Part shown: piece after piece, positions 27,901 to 35,500 of the stretch | Numbering within the stretch: the first letter of the stretch is position 1 | How the letters are laid out: each line of letters opens with the position of its first letter | Assembly (NCBI RefSeq): GCF_002907375.1 | Contig: NZ_MIYK01000016.1 | Location: 1 to 64,000 of the forward strand | From: Fructilactobacillus lindneri DSM 20690 = JCM 11027 | GTDB taxonomy: Bacteria > Bacillota > Bacilli > Lactobacillales > Lactobacillaceae | Reading direction: 5' to 3' | DNA: 64,000 bases | The notes under the pieces: generated by a model | Databases searched by the model: none | What the model was told of the DNA's origin: nothing | Seen by the model: only the letters and a program-made list of their open reading frames with translations | Program-made: the position numbers and the translations under genes

Positions 27901-28488
27901 TAATAAATATTGATTCAACATTTCAAAAGTCGCAGCATTATAAATATACTGACCATCCGTCTGCTGCAAAAACTCACGATAAATCAAACTAATATCGTGT
28001 AACTTGCTTCGAAGTTCTGGATTAATGACATTGGCTTCTAAATTAGCCATGTGATCCAAATCATCAGGACTAACATTTCCTTGTTGTAATTCCGAGATTT
28101 GATCGGAAACTTGTTGGATAAAACCCGCTTGTTTTCCTTCACCACGATAAATAGTTAAATTTTCTTCGTTATCTTCAATGATTTGATAAATAATCATGTT
28201 GATAGCTGTTTGTGACAACTGGGGTAACTGATAATCCGGATGGCTGTGCATAAAATACCAAATCAAACGAGAAAAAGAAAAAATCTGTACCTGATTTTGG
28301 GCATAAGTACTATTATCATCCACGTTTAGTTGTTTCAAGGTATTGAGTTCCGACTCAAACTTTACGTTGTTAGGAACTACGTAAAAATATTGGTCGGCTG
28401 GTTCCTGCTTAATCCCAGTTTGTAGATTATCAACTACTTTTTTAAAATGATTATCACTAGCTTTCCCCAAGATAAATTGTAGTGTCAT
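24922..28488 (-). CDS. rexB: ATP-dependent helicase/nuclease subunit B (RexB)
   Basis: An 1188-residue partner of RexA with a RecB-family nuclease motif near the C terminus (QGRIDRIDEM..YLGIVDYKSG). As in lactic acid bacterial RexB, the N-terminal Walker A of AddB is lost (GKASDNHFKK instead of GxxxxGKT), and I do not see the C-terminal cysteine cluster that binds Fe-S in Bacillus AddB. It is therefore a nuclease and scaffold rather than an active helicase. It lies 8 bp after a short NAD(P)-binding protein gene and overlaps rexA. Confidence 0.94.
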   Translation of the reverse strand: MTLQFILGKASDNHFKKVVDNLQTGIKQEPADQYFYVVPNNVKFESELNTLKQLNVDDNSTYAQNQVQIFSFSRLIWYFMHSHPDYQLPQLSQTAINMIIYQIIEDNEENLTIYRGEGKQAGFIQQVSDQISELQQGNVSPDDLDHMANLEANVINPELRSKLHDISLIYREFLQQTDGQYIYNAATFEMLNQYLLELPEAEISKMHFYFSNFEKFSAQELQIIQTLIQRAHVVMDLNLDHKYDQEMPNETDFFYQSGKLYHYLYQYARKNSQVLTDQYAGPRELTPGLKQLEDYWIASNEVGTPIPAVKSQNANVHVTETNTSFDELMQVAIKIRQLVANGNYRYSDFLVVARHLDQYENIIDPIFSMQQLPYFTDIQKHMDDHPLVELLDALFSIYRPNRAQNYRYDDVMGLLKSELLIPRNAKGKFMSIKKYRHYLALCENLVLKNGYQGKRWLQQEDWLYAAALDTETGIVVDKNKKISAEINQIRHFVKDTLPPFYRRINKAKTGRAAAKILYQFLVQNGVPDQLKNWQSQATEAGNLQEAGQAEQVWNQFCQLLDDYVTVLGDHEFVMDDFLDLLKAGFVGASYSQIPSTLDQVTISETGRIHLNDKKITFVIGADDNNIPAKVDNNSLFNDADRDQMDVNLEDDQYLVDTSETMMLGEPYEDYLTFLNPDNELYFSYNLGGDGADTIHQISPYVKRIQDYFGIKTEKFSGRPTAEEVNISQYVGSDRTSLKYLIQAALASKKNKQPLNSAWGTVKQQLEQHSDRQIRDLTKNLLGSLDYQNSPKKLRPEIISGLYGNDIVTSISKLEEFYTDPYEYFLKYGLKLRERDEFEISPANTGQFYHEALDRIVKEINKQQLQLPDLTDQDIHELVTEITSKMIEADVNYQYEILKSSQRMCYITSQLVATVNQMALTMRNQAQHVNMRPKKTEVAFGPGQKYAPLHFDLNDKGQQVNVQGRIDRIDEMKVDDIDYLGIVDYKSGNRDINLSEVYDGTSMQMMTYLDAVLQNITSLSDSEQAELAGALYLHIFDPILKPGEVKNWNEPKQIERELLKKHKYNGLLVSDKTMLKKMGNGDVNAIYPFDFKNNGDLKVTSKVITRDNLQLMLQHTERLIQNAARRIFAGDIQLAPAKYEKQSLIQYSPYKAIMQFDPMLRENNYREIQKLTDQQIWDLLRKEAGEKNE

Positions 28489-28496
28489 ATTTTCTC

Positions 28497-29060
28497 CTAA
28501 CTATCTTCTAAAAGCGCGACTGACTGATTGATAAATTTATTTTGTGTAACAGCTTGAACAACAAAAGCAGCTACTGTTTCATATGAAACATTTCCAGCTG
28601 GGACTGGTTTTCCTTCATTAATAGTGTAACCAGCTCCCGTTTTCTTAACTAATAGATCAACTAGCCGAAAAACAGTGTAAGGAATTTCAGCTTCGTCAAT
28701 AATCTTAATAGCATACCGTTGCTCGCGTAAGTATTCAGTTACATCCTTTACCCCCGGATAATTAAGTTTTCCAATCACTTCATTATCAATGCCAGCAGTT
28801 GAAAGCATAATAAAATGTTCAATTTTAATCTGTTGTCCTCGAACTGCGTCAAATAATTCTTGGATTGCTAAATCAACATCCTGAGGTCCAATAAAAGAAA
28901 CAATAATACTAATTTCAGGGTCCAAATTAAAATAAGTCGCATGGTCTGTAAAATCTCCCTGCTTAATCTGAGTTACGTTATATTGCTGCTTTTCATTTAA
29001 TTGTTTAACTACCATATCAGCGGCTGGATTGTTTCCTAGAATTAAAACCGATTTCTTCAT
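28497..29060 (-). CDS. NAD(P)-binding Rossmann-fold protein (atypical SDR)
   Basis: About 187 residues, opening with MKKSVLILGNNPAADMVVKQL, a glycine-poor variant of the nucleotide-binding loop. Later segments (HFIMLSTAGIDNE, YTVFRLVDLLVKK, GNVSYETVAAFVVQAV) match the YwnB/NmrA-like NAD(P)H-binding group. ATG 29060 is selected because the upstream GTG lies within the site GAGGTG. It is the first gene before rexBA with an 8-bp gap, perhaps by chance. Reaction unknown. Confidence 0.78.
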   Translation of the reverse strand: MKKSVLILGNNPAADMVVKQLNEKQQYNVTQIKQGDFTDHATYFNLDPEISIIVSFIGPQDVDLAIQELFDAVRGQQIKIEHFIMLSTAGIDNEVIGKLNYPGVKDVTEYLREQRYAIKIIDEAEIPYTVFRLVDLLVKKTGAGYTINEGKPVPAGNVSYETVAAFVVQAVTQNKFINQSVALLEDS

Positions 29061-29114
29061 TATAAACACCTCATTTAATAACTTTATTTTAACATTGAAT
29101 TCTATAAAAAATAT

Positions 29115-29188
29115 AAAGTTCGGGTTTGAAATATTATGTGGCTCGTTGTATTATTAATAAGTAATATATTTACACAATTACGAACAAT
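29115..29188 (+). promoter_or_regulatory. Candidate PurR boxes upstream of purine permease
   Basis: AAAGTTCGGGTTT (29115-29127) is the reverse complement of a CCGAAC PurBox, and AATTACGAACAAT (29176-29188) is a weaker direct match. PurR-regulated purine transporters in Bacilli often carry such pairs, but the spacing here is larger than in Bacillus. Confidence 0.35.
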
Positions 29189-29208
29189 ACATACCTAAGG
29201 AGATTCGT

Positions 29209-30519
29209 ATGACTGACAAAATTGCTTCATTTTTCCATTTTAAAGAATTAGGAACTAATTATCGCACTGAAATATTAGCCGGTATTACGACCTTTATCTC
29301 AATGGTTTACATTTTGTTTGTAAACCCGAACGTTCTTGGTGCAACCGGAATGGACAAGGGAGCAGTCTTTACTGCCACAGCTTTTACTTCCGCTTTTGGA
29401 TGTATGCTGATGGGAATTTTAGCTAACTATCCATTCGCTCTATCTGCTGGATTAGGAATCAATGCTTTCTTTGCCTATTCCGTTTGTATTGGAATGAAAA
29501 TCCCTTGGCAAACTGCCATGGCCGGAGTTTTCATCGCTTCAATTTTATTTATTATTCTAACAGCGATGAAACTACGAGAAAAAATCATTAATTCAATCCC
29601 TACTGATTTAAAAGCCGCCATTGGTGGTGGAATTGGTTTATTCATTGCCTTTTTAGGTTTTAACAATGGTGGAATCGTAGTTGCTAACAAATCAACCTTA
29701 GTTAGTCTAGGTTCATTAACTACCCCAACTACCATGTTGACAATTTTTGGACTAATCGTCACTTTGTTCTTAATGAGTGCCCGAGTTCCTGGTGCCATCT
29801 TTATCGGAATGGTTGCTTCTTCTGCCGTAGGAATGTTTACCGGTTTAATCAAATTACCTACTGCCGTGGTAGCAGGAATTCCTAGTATTAAATCAACTTT
29901 CTTAGTTAGTCTTTTCAACGTTGGAAAAATTGATACTCCTCAACTGTTTGTAGTTGTATTAACTTTCTTATTGGTAACTTTCTTTGATACTGCTGGAACT
30001 TTAATTGGGCTAGCTGAACAAGCTGGTTACATGAAAGATAACAAAATGCCACGAGTAGGACGGGCTTTAGCTGCTGATTCAACTACCATGTTGCTAGGTT
30101 CGTTGCTTGGGACTTCTCCTACCAGCGTATATGTTGAATCATCTGCAGGAATCGCCGTTGGTGGTCGTTCTGGTTTTACTGCAATAGTTACTGGAATTTT
30201 GTTCATTTTGGCAACTTTCTTCTCACCATTACTCAGTGTAATTACCAGTCAAATTACTGCTCCAGCTTTGATTATCGTTGGAGTCTTAATGGCTAAGTCC
30301 CTTGCCCAGATTAACTGGAACAAGTTTGAACTGGCTGCTCCTGCATTCTTGATTGCAATTGGAATGCCTTTAACTTATAGTATTTCGGATGGGATTGCAC
30401 TTGGTTTCATCGCCTATCCAATTACAATGATTGCCGCTAAACGTGGTAAGGAAGTTGGCTGGATGATGTATGCTTTAGCCATCATCTTCATTATCTTCTT
30501 ATGGGTTTTGAAAGATTAA
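29209..30519 (+). CDS. NCS2 family purine permease (AzgA/PbuG-like)
   Basis: 436 residues, about 12-14 helices. The opening FHFKELGTNYRTEILAGITTF and SMVYILFVNP is the hallmark of the AzgA-like hypoxanthine/guanine/adenine group, and TFFDTAGTLIGLAEQAG plus LLGTSPTSVYVESSAGIAVGGR are the family's substrate and signature segments. ATG follows AAGGAG. It has an intrinsic terminator, so it is monocistronic. Two PurBox-like sites upstream suggest control by purine supply. No purine riboswitch is visible. Confidence 0.92.
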   Translation: MTDKIASFFHFKELGTNYRTEILAGITTFISMVYILFVNPNVLGATGMDKGAVFTATAFTSAFGCMLMGILANYPFALSAGLGINAFFAYSVCIGMKIPWQTAMAGVFIASILFIILTAMKLREKIINSIPTDLKAAIGGGIGLFIAFLGFNNGGIVVANKSTLVSLGSLTTPTTMLTIFGLIVTLFLMSARVPGAIFIGMVASSAVGMFTGLIKLPTAVVAGIPSIKSTFLVSLFNVGKIDTPQLFVVVLTFLLVTFFDTAGTLIGLAEQAGYMKDNKMPRVGRALAADSTTMLLGSLLGTSPTSVYVESSAGIAVGGRSGFTAIVTGILFILATFFSPLLSVITSQITAPALIIVGVLMAKSLAQINWNKFELAAPAFLIAIGMPLTYSISDGIALGFIAYPITMIAAKRGKEVGWMMYALAIIFIIFLWVLKD

Positions 30520-30535
30520 TTAACTAGTTTATAAA

Positions 30536-30572
30536 AAAAGAGTCGTCTAATAAAAAATTAGACGACTCTTTT
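30536..30572. terminator. Bidirectional terminator
   Basis: Stem AAAAGAGTCGTCTAAT / ATTAGACGACTCTTTT with a 4-5 nt A loop, between the convergent purine permease and DyP peroxidase genes. Confidence 0.93.
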
Positions 30573-30583
30573 ATTTTGCAATA

Positions 30584-31534
30584 TTATTCTTCTGGATTTA
30601 ATTCTCCACCAGCAATCGCATCTAGCATTGGGCGAGATGGAATGAAATATAACGTTCCCGTTTTCAAGGTGGAAAAAGTTAGCAAAAAGTCATTCATATC
30701 AACCATTTGTTGTAACATACCTTTGGTAACACTCCAATGTCTAGCATACCCCATAAAGTAAGTTCCAGTTTTATCACTTGCTGGATCCGAAAATGGTACA
30801 TTCATTCGCACAATTTTATTTTCATCACCAGTATTAGAGGCCAAGTTATGTGCATTTTCATATTTATCGTCATCATCTAACTCTAAATCAGAAAACTTCT
30901 TTCGACCAACCGCCTTATCTTGATGTTCAACCGACATTTTATTCCAAAAATCCATATTATGAATCCATTTTTGTGCAAATAAGTAGGAACCATTGATAAA
31001 TTCTGGATCTTCGTCACCAATAATTGCATAGGGAGCTGCATCTTCAACTTGGAGAGCTTCCGTTCCATCAATATAACCAATAATCGCACGACCCTCGAGA
31101 TAACGGAAGCCTTTGACTTCGTCTAAAACATGCGTGAAATCCTTTAAAAATTCACGATATTGGGAAACAACTTCATACACCACTGCTTGATTTTTAGCAC
31201 GAATGTGCAAAAAGAGATCACCGTCAGTTGCTGGCATGGAATATTTGGGTCCTTTAACTCCTGCAAAATCTTCAAGTTCTTTTGGTTTCTTTGCTTTAGG
31301 AAAAAGATATTCCCAAGCATGATTACTAAAACCAATCGCAACCCGCAAATCAGCTTCTGGTTGTCGAATCCGCATCGAACGAATGATTGCCTGGGAACGA
31401 TCTGCAAATTCTTGAATGCCAGCTTGAGCTTTGGCTTGATCATCGCGATTTAAAGCTAACGAAACAAAGTCAACATTTTCCCCAACATCTTTCCAAACAT
31501 CTTGAGCCTTTTCTGGTTCCATTTTTAGTGTCAT
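30584..31534 (-). CDS. DyP-type haem peroxidase
   Basis: About 316 residues. The GxxDG motif appears as GYIDGTE (distal aspartate), with proximal haem region HNMDFW and GYARHWSVTKGML further on. DyP enzymes reduce hydrogen peroxide while oxidising dyes or phenolics and need haem. No signal peptide, so cytoplasmic. ATG 31534 is about 8 bases after GAGGTGG. It is monocistronic. The window also encodes a haem catalase, so the organism probably scavenges haem; no haem synthesis genes are seen. Confidence 0.9.
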   Translation of the reverse strand: MTLKMEPEKAQDVWKDVGENVDFVSLALNRDDQAKAQAGIQEFADRSQAIIRSMRIRQPEADLRVAIGFSNHAWEYLFPKAKKPKELEDFAGVKGPKYSMPATDGDLFLHIRAKNQAVVYEVVSQYREFLKDFTHVLDEVKGFRYLEGRAIIGYIDGTEALQVEDAAPYAIIGDEDPEFINGSYLFAQKWIHNMDFWNKMSVEHQDKAVGRKKFSDLELDDDDKYENAHNLASNTGDENKIVRMNVPFSDPASDKTGTYFMGYARHWSVTKGMLQQMVDMNDFLLTFSTLKTGTLYFIPSRPMLDAIAGGELNPEE

Positions 31535-31679
31535 TGCTATTTCCACCTCATTTTATTAATTATTCAATTATAATTATAACAAACAATTCTAAAGTTATTA
31601 AAAATTAATCTAATTAATACAACTAAAATATCATCATATTATTAGATTTATAGATTAATTTTTTATTAACGGCATTTCC

Positions 31680-32291
31680 CTATATAGTACGGTTGGCTTT
31701 ATATAATTTCCTTTTATAATAAACAGTTTGGCGACTAATCCCCAATAATTTAGAAATTTCACTATTACCAATTCCTTGTTCAAACATTTCAATCATTTTT
31801 TTAGCTAAAATTATTCCTTGAGGATTATTAGAATTTAAAGAATATTTAGCAGTTCCACCTGTATATACTCCATTTTTTTTAGCAATTTCAATTCCTTGTC
31901 TTTGACGCTCTTTTATTTTTTGACGTTCAGCTTCTGCTTGGTACTTATAAATTTCAATAATTAAATTATTCAAAAGAGCCTTTAAGTTTGGATCAGCAAC
32001 CCCATCAAATGACGGTAAAGATAAAACTCTAAAGGTAGCTTGTTTTTCTCTAACTTTATTCATAACACTAGTAATATCATTATTATTACGACCTAATCGG
32101 TCTAAATCTAAAACTACAATTTCATCATTAATATGAATGATTTTTAATAATTTTTTTAATTCTGGCCTATCTAAATTTTTCCCTGAAATCTTTTCCTTGT
32201 AAATACACTCACAGCCATCTTGTTTTAAGGCCATAATTTGTCGATCTAAATTTTGACTTTCCGAACTTACTCGAGCATAACCAAATTTCAT
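31680..32291 (-). CDS. Serine recombinase (resolvase/invertase family), orphan
   Basis: About 203 residues: MKFGYARVSSESQNLDRQ with the catalytic serine at about 10, VVLDLDRLGRN, the E-helix region FDGVADPNLKALLNNLIIEIYKYQAEAERQ, and a C-terminal HTH ending GISRQTVYYKRK. This is the size of Tn3-type resolvases and DNA invertases. No transposase, terminal repeats or recognisable res/inversion sites are visible next to it. It is divergent from adhesin 2. ATG 32291 follows GGAG. It may be a relic of a plasmid or transposon, or it may act on DNA beside the adhesin. Confidence 0.88.
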   Translation of the reverse strand: MKFGYARVSSESQNLDRQIMALKQDGCECIYKEKISGKNLDRPELKKLLKIIHINDEIVVLDLDRLGRNNNDITSVMNKVREKQATFRVLSLPSFDGVADPNLKALLNNLIIEIYKYQAEAERQKIKERQRQGIEIAKKNGVYTGGTAKYSLNSNNPQGIILAKKMIEMFEQGIGNSEISKLLGISRQTVYYKRKLYKANRTI

Positions 32292-32400
32292 CTGAATAAC
32301 TCCTAACAAAAAAATTTTTTTTACACCCATTTTTTACGCGCATTTAATTATACATGAAATGTTTATAAATATAGATGACATCTGAATTTAAAACCAAATT

Positions 32401-32441
32401 AAAAAGTGTACCCCATCTGTTTTATCAGGGTACACCCTTTT
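32401..32441. terminator. Inverted repeat / terminator-like hairpin between recombinase and adhesin 2
   Basis: Arms AAAAAGTGTACCC and GGGTACACCCTTTTT (one bulged C) around a 14-nt loop, with T-runs both ways. It is upstream of both divergent genes rather than downstream of either, which is odd for a terminator. It may insulate, or it may be a recombination relic. Confidence 0.55.
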
Positions 32442-32564
32442 TTTACGTCTTTTTAAGTAAATTCTTTAATATTTTTAAAGATAAAGTTTCAATTCATTAT
32501 TTATACAAATATTTTCAAATAAATTGTTGGTAACTCAAAAAATTAATGGAAGGTAGGTCTTTAC

Positions 32565-35500
32565 ATGTTTAATAGTGAAAATAAAACCCACTATAAAATG
32601 TATAAAGCGGGCAAACGCTGGTTGTTTGGTGCCATTACGGTAACCACATTTACAGCTGGAATTGTCGGTGGAACACTTCTATCAAACGGGAAGAGTGTAC
32701 ATGCTGATACAGCAATAAGTACTACTCAAAGTCAAAATACCACTAGTACAACTAGTGATAGTGCAACAGATAAAGCCCAAGATAGTAATGTTCAAGCAAA
32801 TGAAACAAAAACTGCTCCAGTAATTTCACCATCAAGTGAGGATACTAAAGCAGCAACAAGTAATAAAAATGACCAAAAGGCAGCAACTACCCAAGCAGAT
32901 GCTACTCAAGATCAAAGCAAGAGTGCTGTAAGCACTCCTGAACAAAATAATGACACTAACAATAATCAAGCTAAAGTTAGTGCTGATGATTCATCTAAAT
33001 CAACAGATCAAAATAAAACTGATGATGCTAAGCAACAGGAAGATACTACTTCAGCCACTCCAAAGGATGATGATAGCAAGGCAGTTGAAGCAGATAGTAG
33101 TAAGCAAAATACTGAAACTAAAACTGCTGATCAAAACCAAGCAGCTAATACTGACCAAGCTAAGTCAACAAGCAATCAAAGCCAAGCTGATGATAGTCCT
33201 GTAGATCAGAACAAAGCAGTTGATGCTAAAGCAGCTACTGATCAAAATTCTGATGATAAAAACACAGATCAAAATAAATCAGATAATGCAGATCAACAAA
33301 ATCAAGTAGTTGAACCAGATAAGACTGCTGATGCTGATGTAAATTCTAACAACCAAACTCAAAATGCTGCTGATAACCAAGTAGCACCAGAAAATGATGC
33401 ACAAAAGGCAGCTGAAGATGCTAATCAAAGTCAGACCCAAGCAGCCGAAACTAATTTAGCAGTAGATGCTACCGATCCATTGAAAGTAACATTTACTGAT
33501 CCAGATTACGCTTCTGCTGGTGTTCCTTGGACTGATCCAGATGCTCAACATTATACTTTTGGATACTATGATGTAAATCGTGGTAATGGGGAACAATCAA
33601 AAGTTAAATCAATCATAGTTTCAACTGATCGTAATGGTGATGGAATTGTTTATTATTACGAATTAGATGCAAATAACAATGTCTTGGATACCATAGTTCT
33701 AAATAATCCTGGAAGTAGTTACGATTCTAAAAATATTACTAATTTAGTCTATTCAAAATGGGATAAAGAAAATGTTGGCTTCTACTTCCCCGATGATGTA
33801 GAAAATGATTCCAAGACAGGAAATCCTGATGGTTATTACTTCTATAAGGGATGGACTTACGACAGTCCTGAAAAAAACTTTGATACAAAATTTGGGCAAA
33901 CATCAACTTTTGTTCCTGAAAAAGTTATGCAAAAGATTACCTGGATTAATAAAAACACAAATGAAGTAATGGCTGAACATTCCTATGAAGGAATGGCAGG
34001 ACAACATTATGACGTGACTGGGATGCCTCCAGAAATCCCTACTACTTATTATATTTCTACTAAACCAGCTAATGCTTCAGGGACTGTTTCTAACTTTGGT
34101 GTGCCAGGAACTAAATGGACTAAACACTATAAACAGAGTTACAGCATGACTTATACTGAAACTGATGATCATGGTGGCATGGACGTTCAATTGTTTGATG
34201 CTAATGGACAACCAGTTAAAAGTGCTACTTGGGATCCAACTGCCAATAATGGTAAAGGTGGTTTAGTTGCATATAATGGACCTACCACAATTCATATTGA
34301 TGCTAATTATCAATTTGATCCAACAACTAGTCAATATACTTGGGTAATTACTAATGGACCAGGATTCGGAAACTATACTTTAGGATCCATATATGTTCCA
34401 CAATCACGTAATATTGTATTTGAGGTTGCTCCATTGGGTAAACTAGTTCCAGTTGATAAAGATGGAAATCCAATTGATAGCGGGTCACATGATGAACCAT
34501 ATCAAATTGATCCTAATGATCCAACTAAAGCACAACAACCAACTATTCCCGACATTCCAGGATATGTTCCAATTGATCCTAATAATCCATCTAAAGTATT
34601 AACTCCTGGTGATCCTTCTCCAGTTACTGTTGATGATCCTGGTAAAGATACTACCATTCCATATGTAATTGATAAACAAACAGCAACAATTACTTATGTA
34701 GACCAAGATGGAAATAAAGTTCTTCATACAGATGATTTAGACGGTAAAATTGGTGAACATAAAGATTACTCGACTAAAGATGAACTAGCTACTTTGGAAA
34801 AAGATGGTTATTCATTAGTAAGTAGTGATGTTCCTAATAATGGAATCACTTTAGACTACAATAGTGGAAAACCATTGACTTATACAGTTGTTGTTAAAAG
34901 AGTTTCCGAACCAGTTAGTGAAAAAGGAACCGGTTCTTTAACTATTCATTATCAATATGCTGATGGACAACCAGTGTTAAAAGATGCTAATGGTAATACA
35001 GTTACTGATGTAACTAAACAAATTACTTTCCATCGTGATGGAACCAAGAATGATGAAACTGGTGAAACTACTTGGGGAGATTGGATTCCTGACGATGGCC
35101 AAGATATTAATGTTAGTTCAAATTCTCCAGTAGTAACTGGATATTATGCAGATCAAAAAACAGCTAGTGGACATGTTATTGAAGGAAGTAATCAAACTAA
35201 GTTAGTTATTTATAACAAGCTAGGTAACTTGATTCCAGAAGTTCCAGGTGGAACTCCAGTACCATATCCAAACGATCCAGATGATCCAACAAAGGCTGGA
35301 GAACCAATTACGCCTGATTATCCTGGATATACACCATTAGATCCAAACGGTAATCCGATTAAACCAGGTACTCCTTATCCAATTAATCCTAATGATCCAG
35401 GAAAAGATACCCCAGTTCCTTACGTTGCTAATGCTGAACAAGCCCACGTTAACTATGTTGATCAAGATAACAACGATAGTGTTATTAAGAGTGATACTTT

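Noticed and set aside
32950-33204. 84-codon frame overlapping the adhesin 2 spacer
   Set aside because: Shifted reading of the Q/D/S/T-rich repeats, with isoleucine/lysine/leucine-rich nonsense composition.
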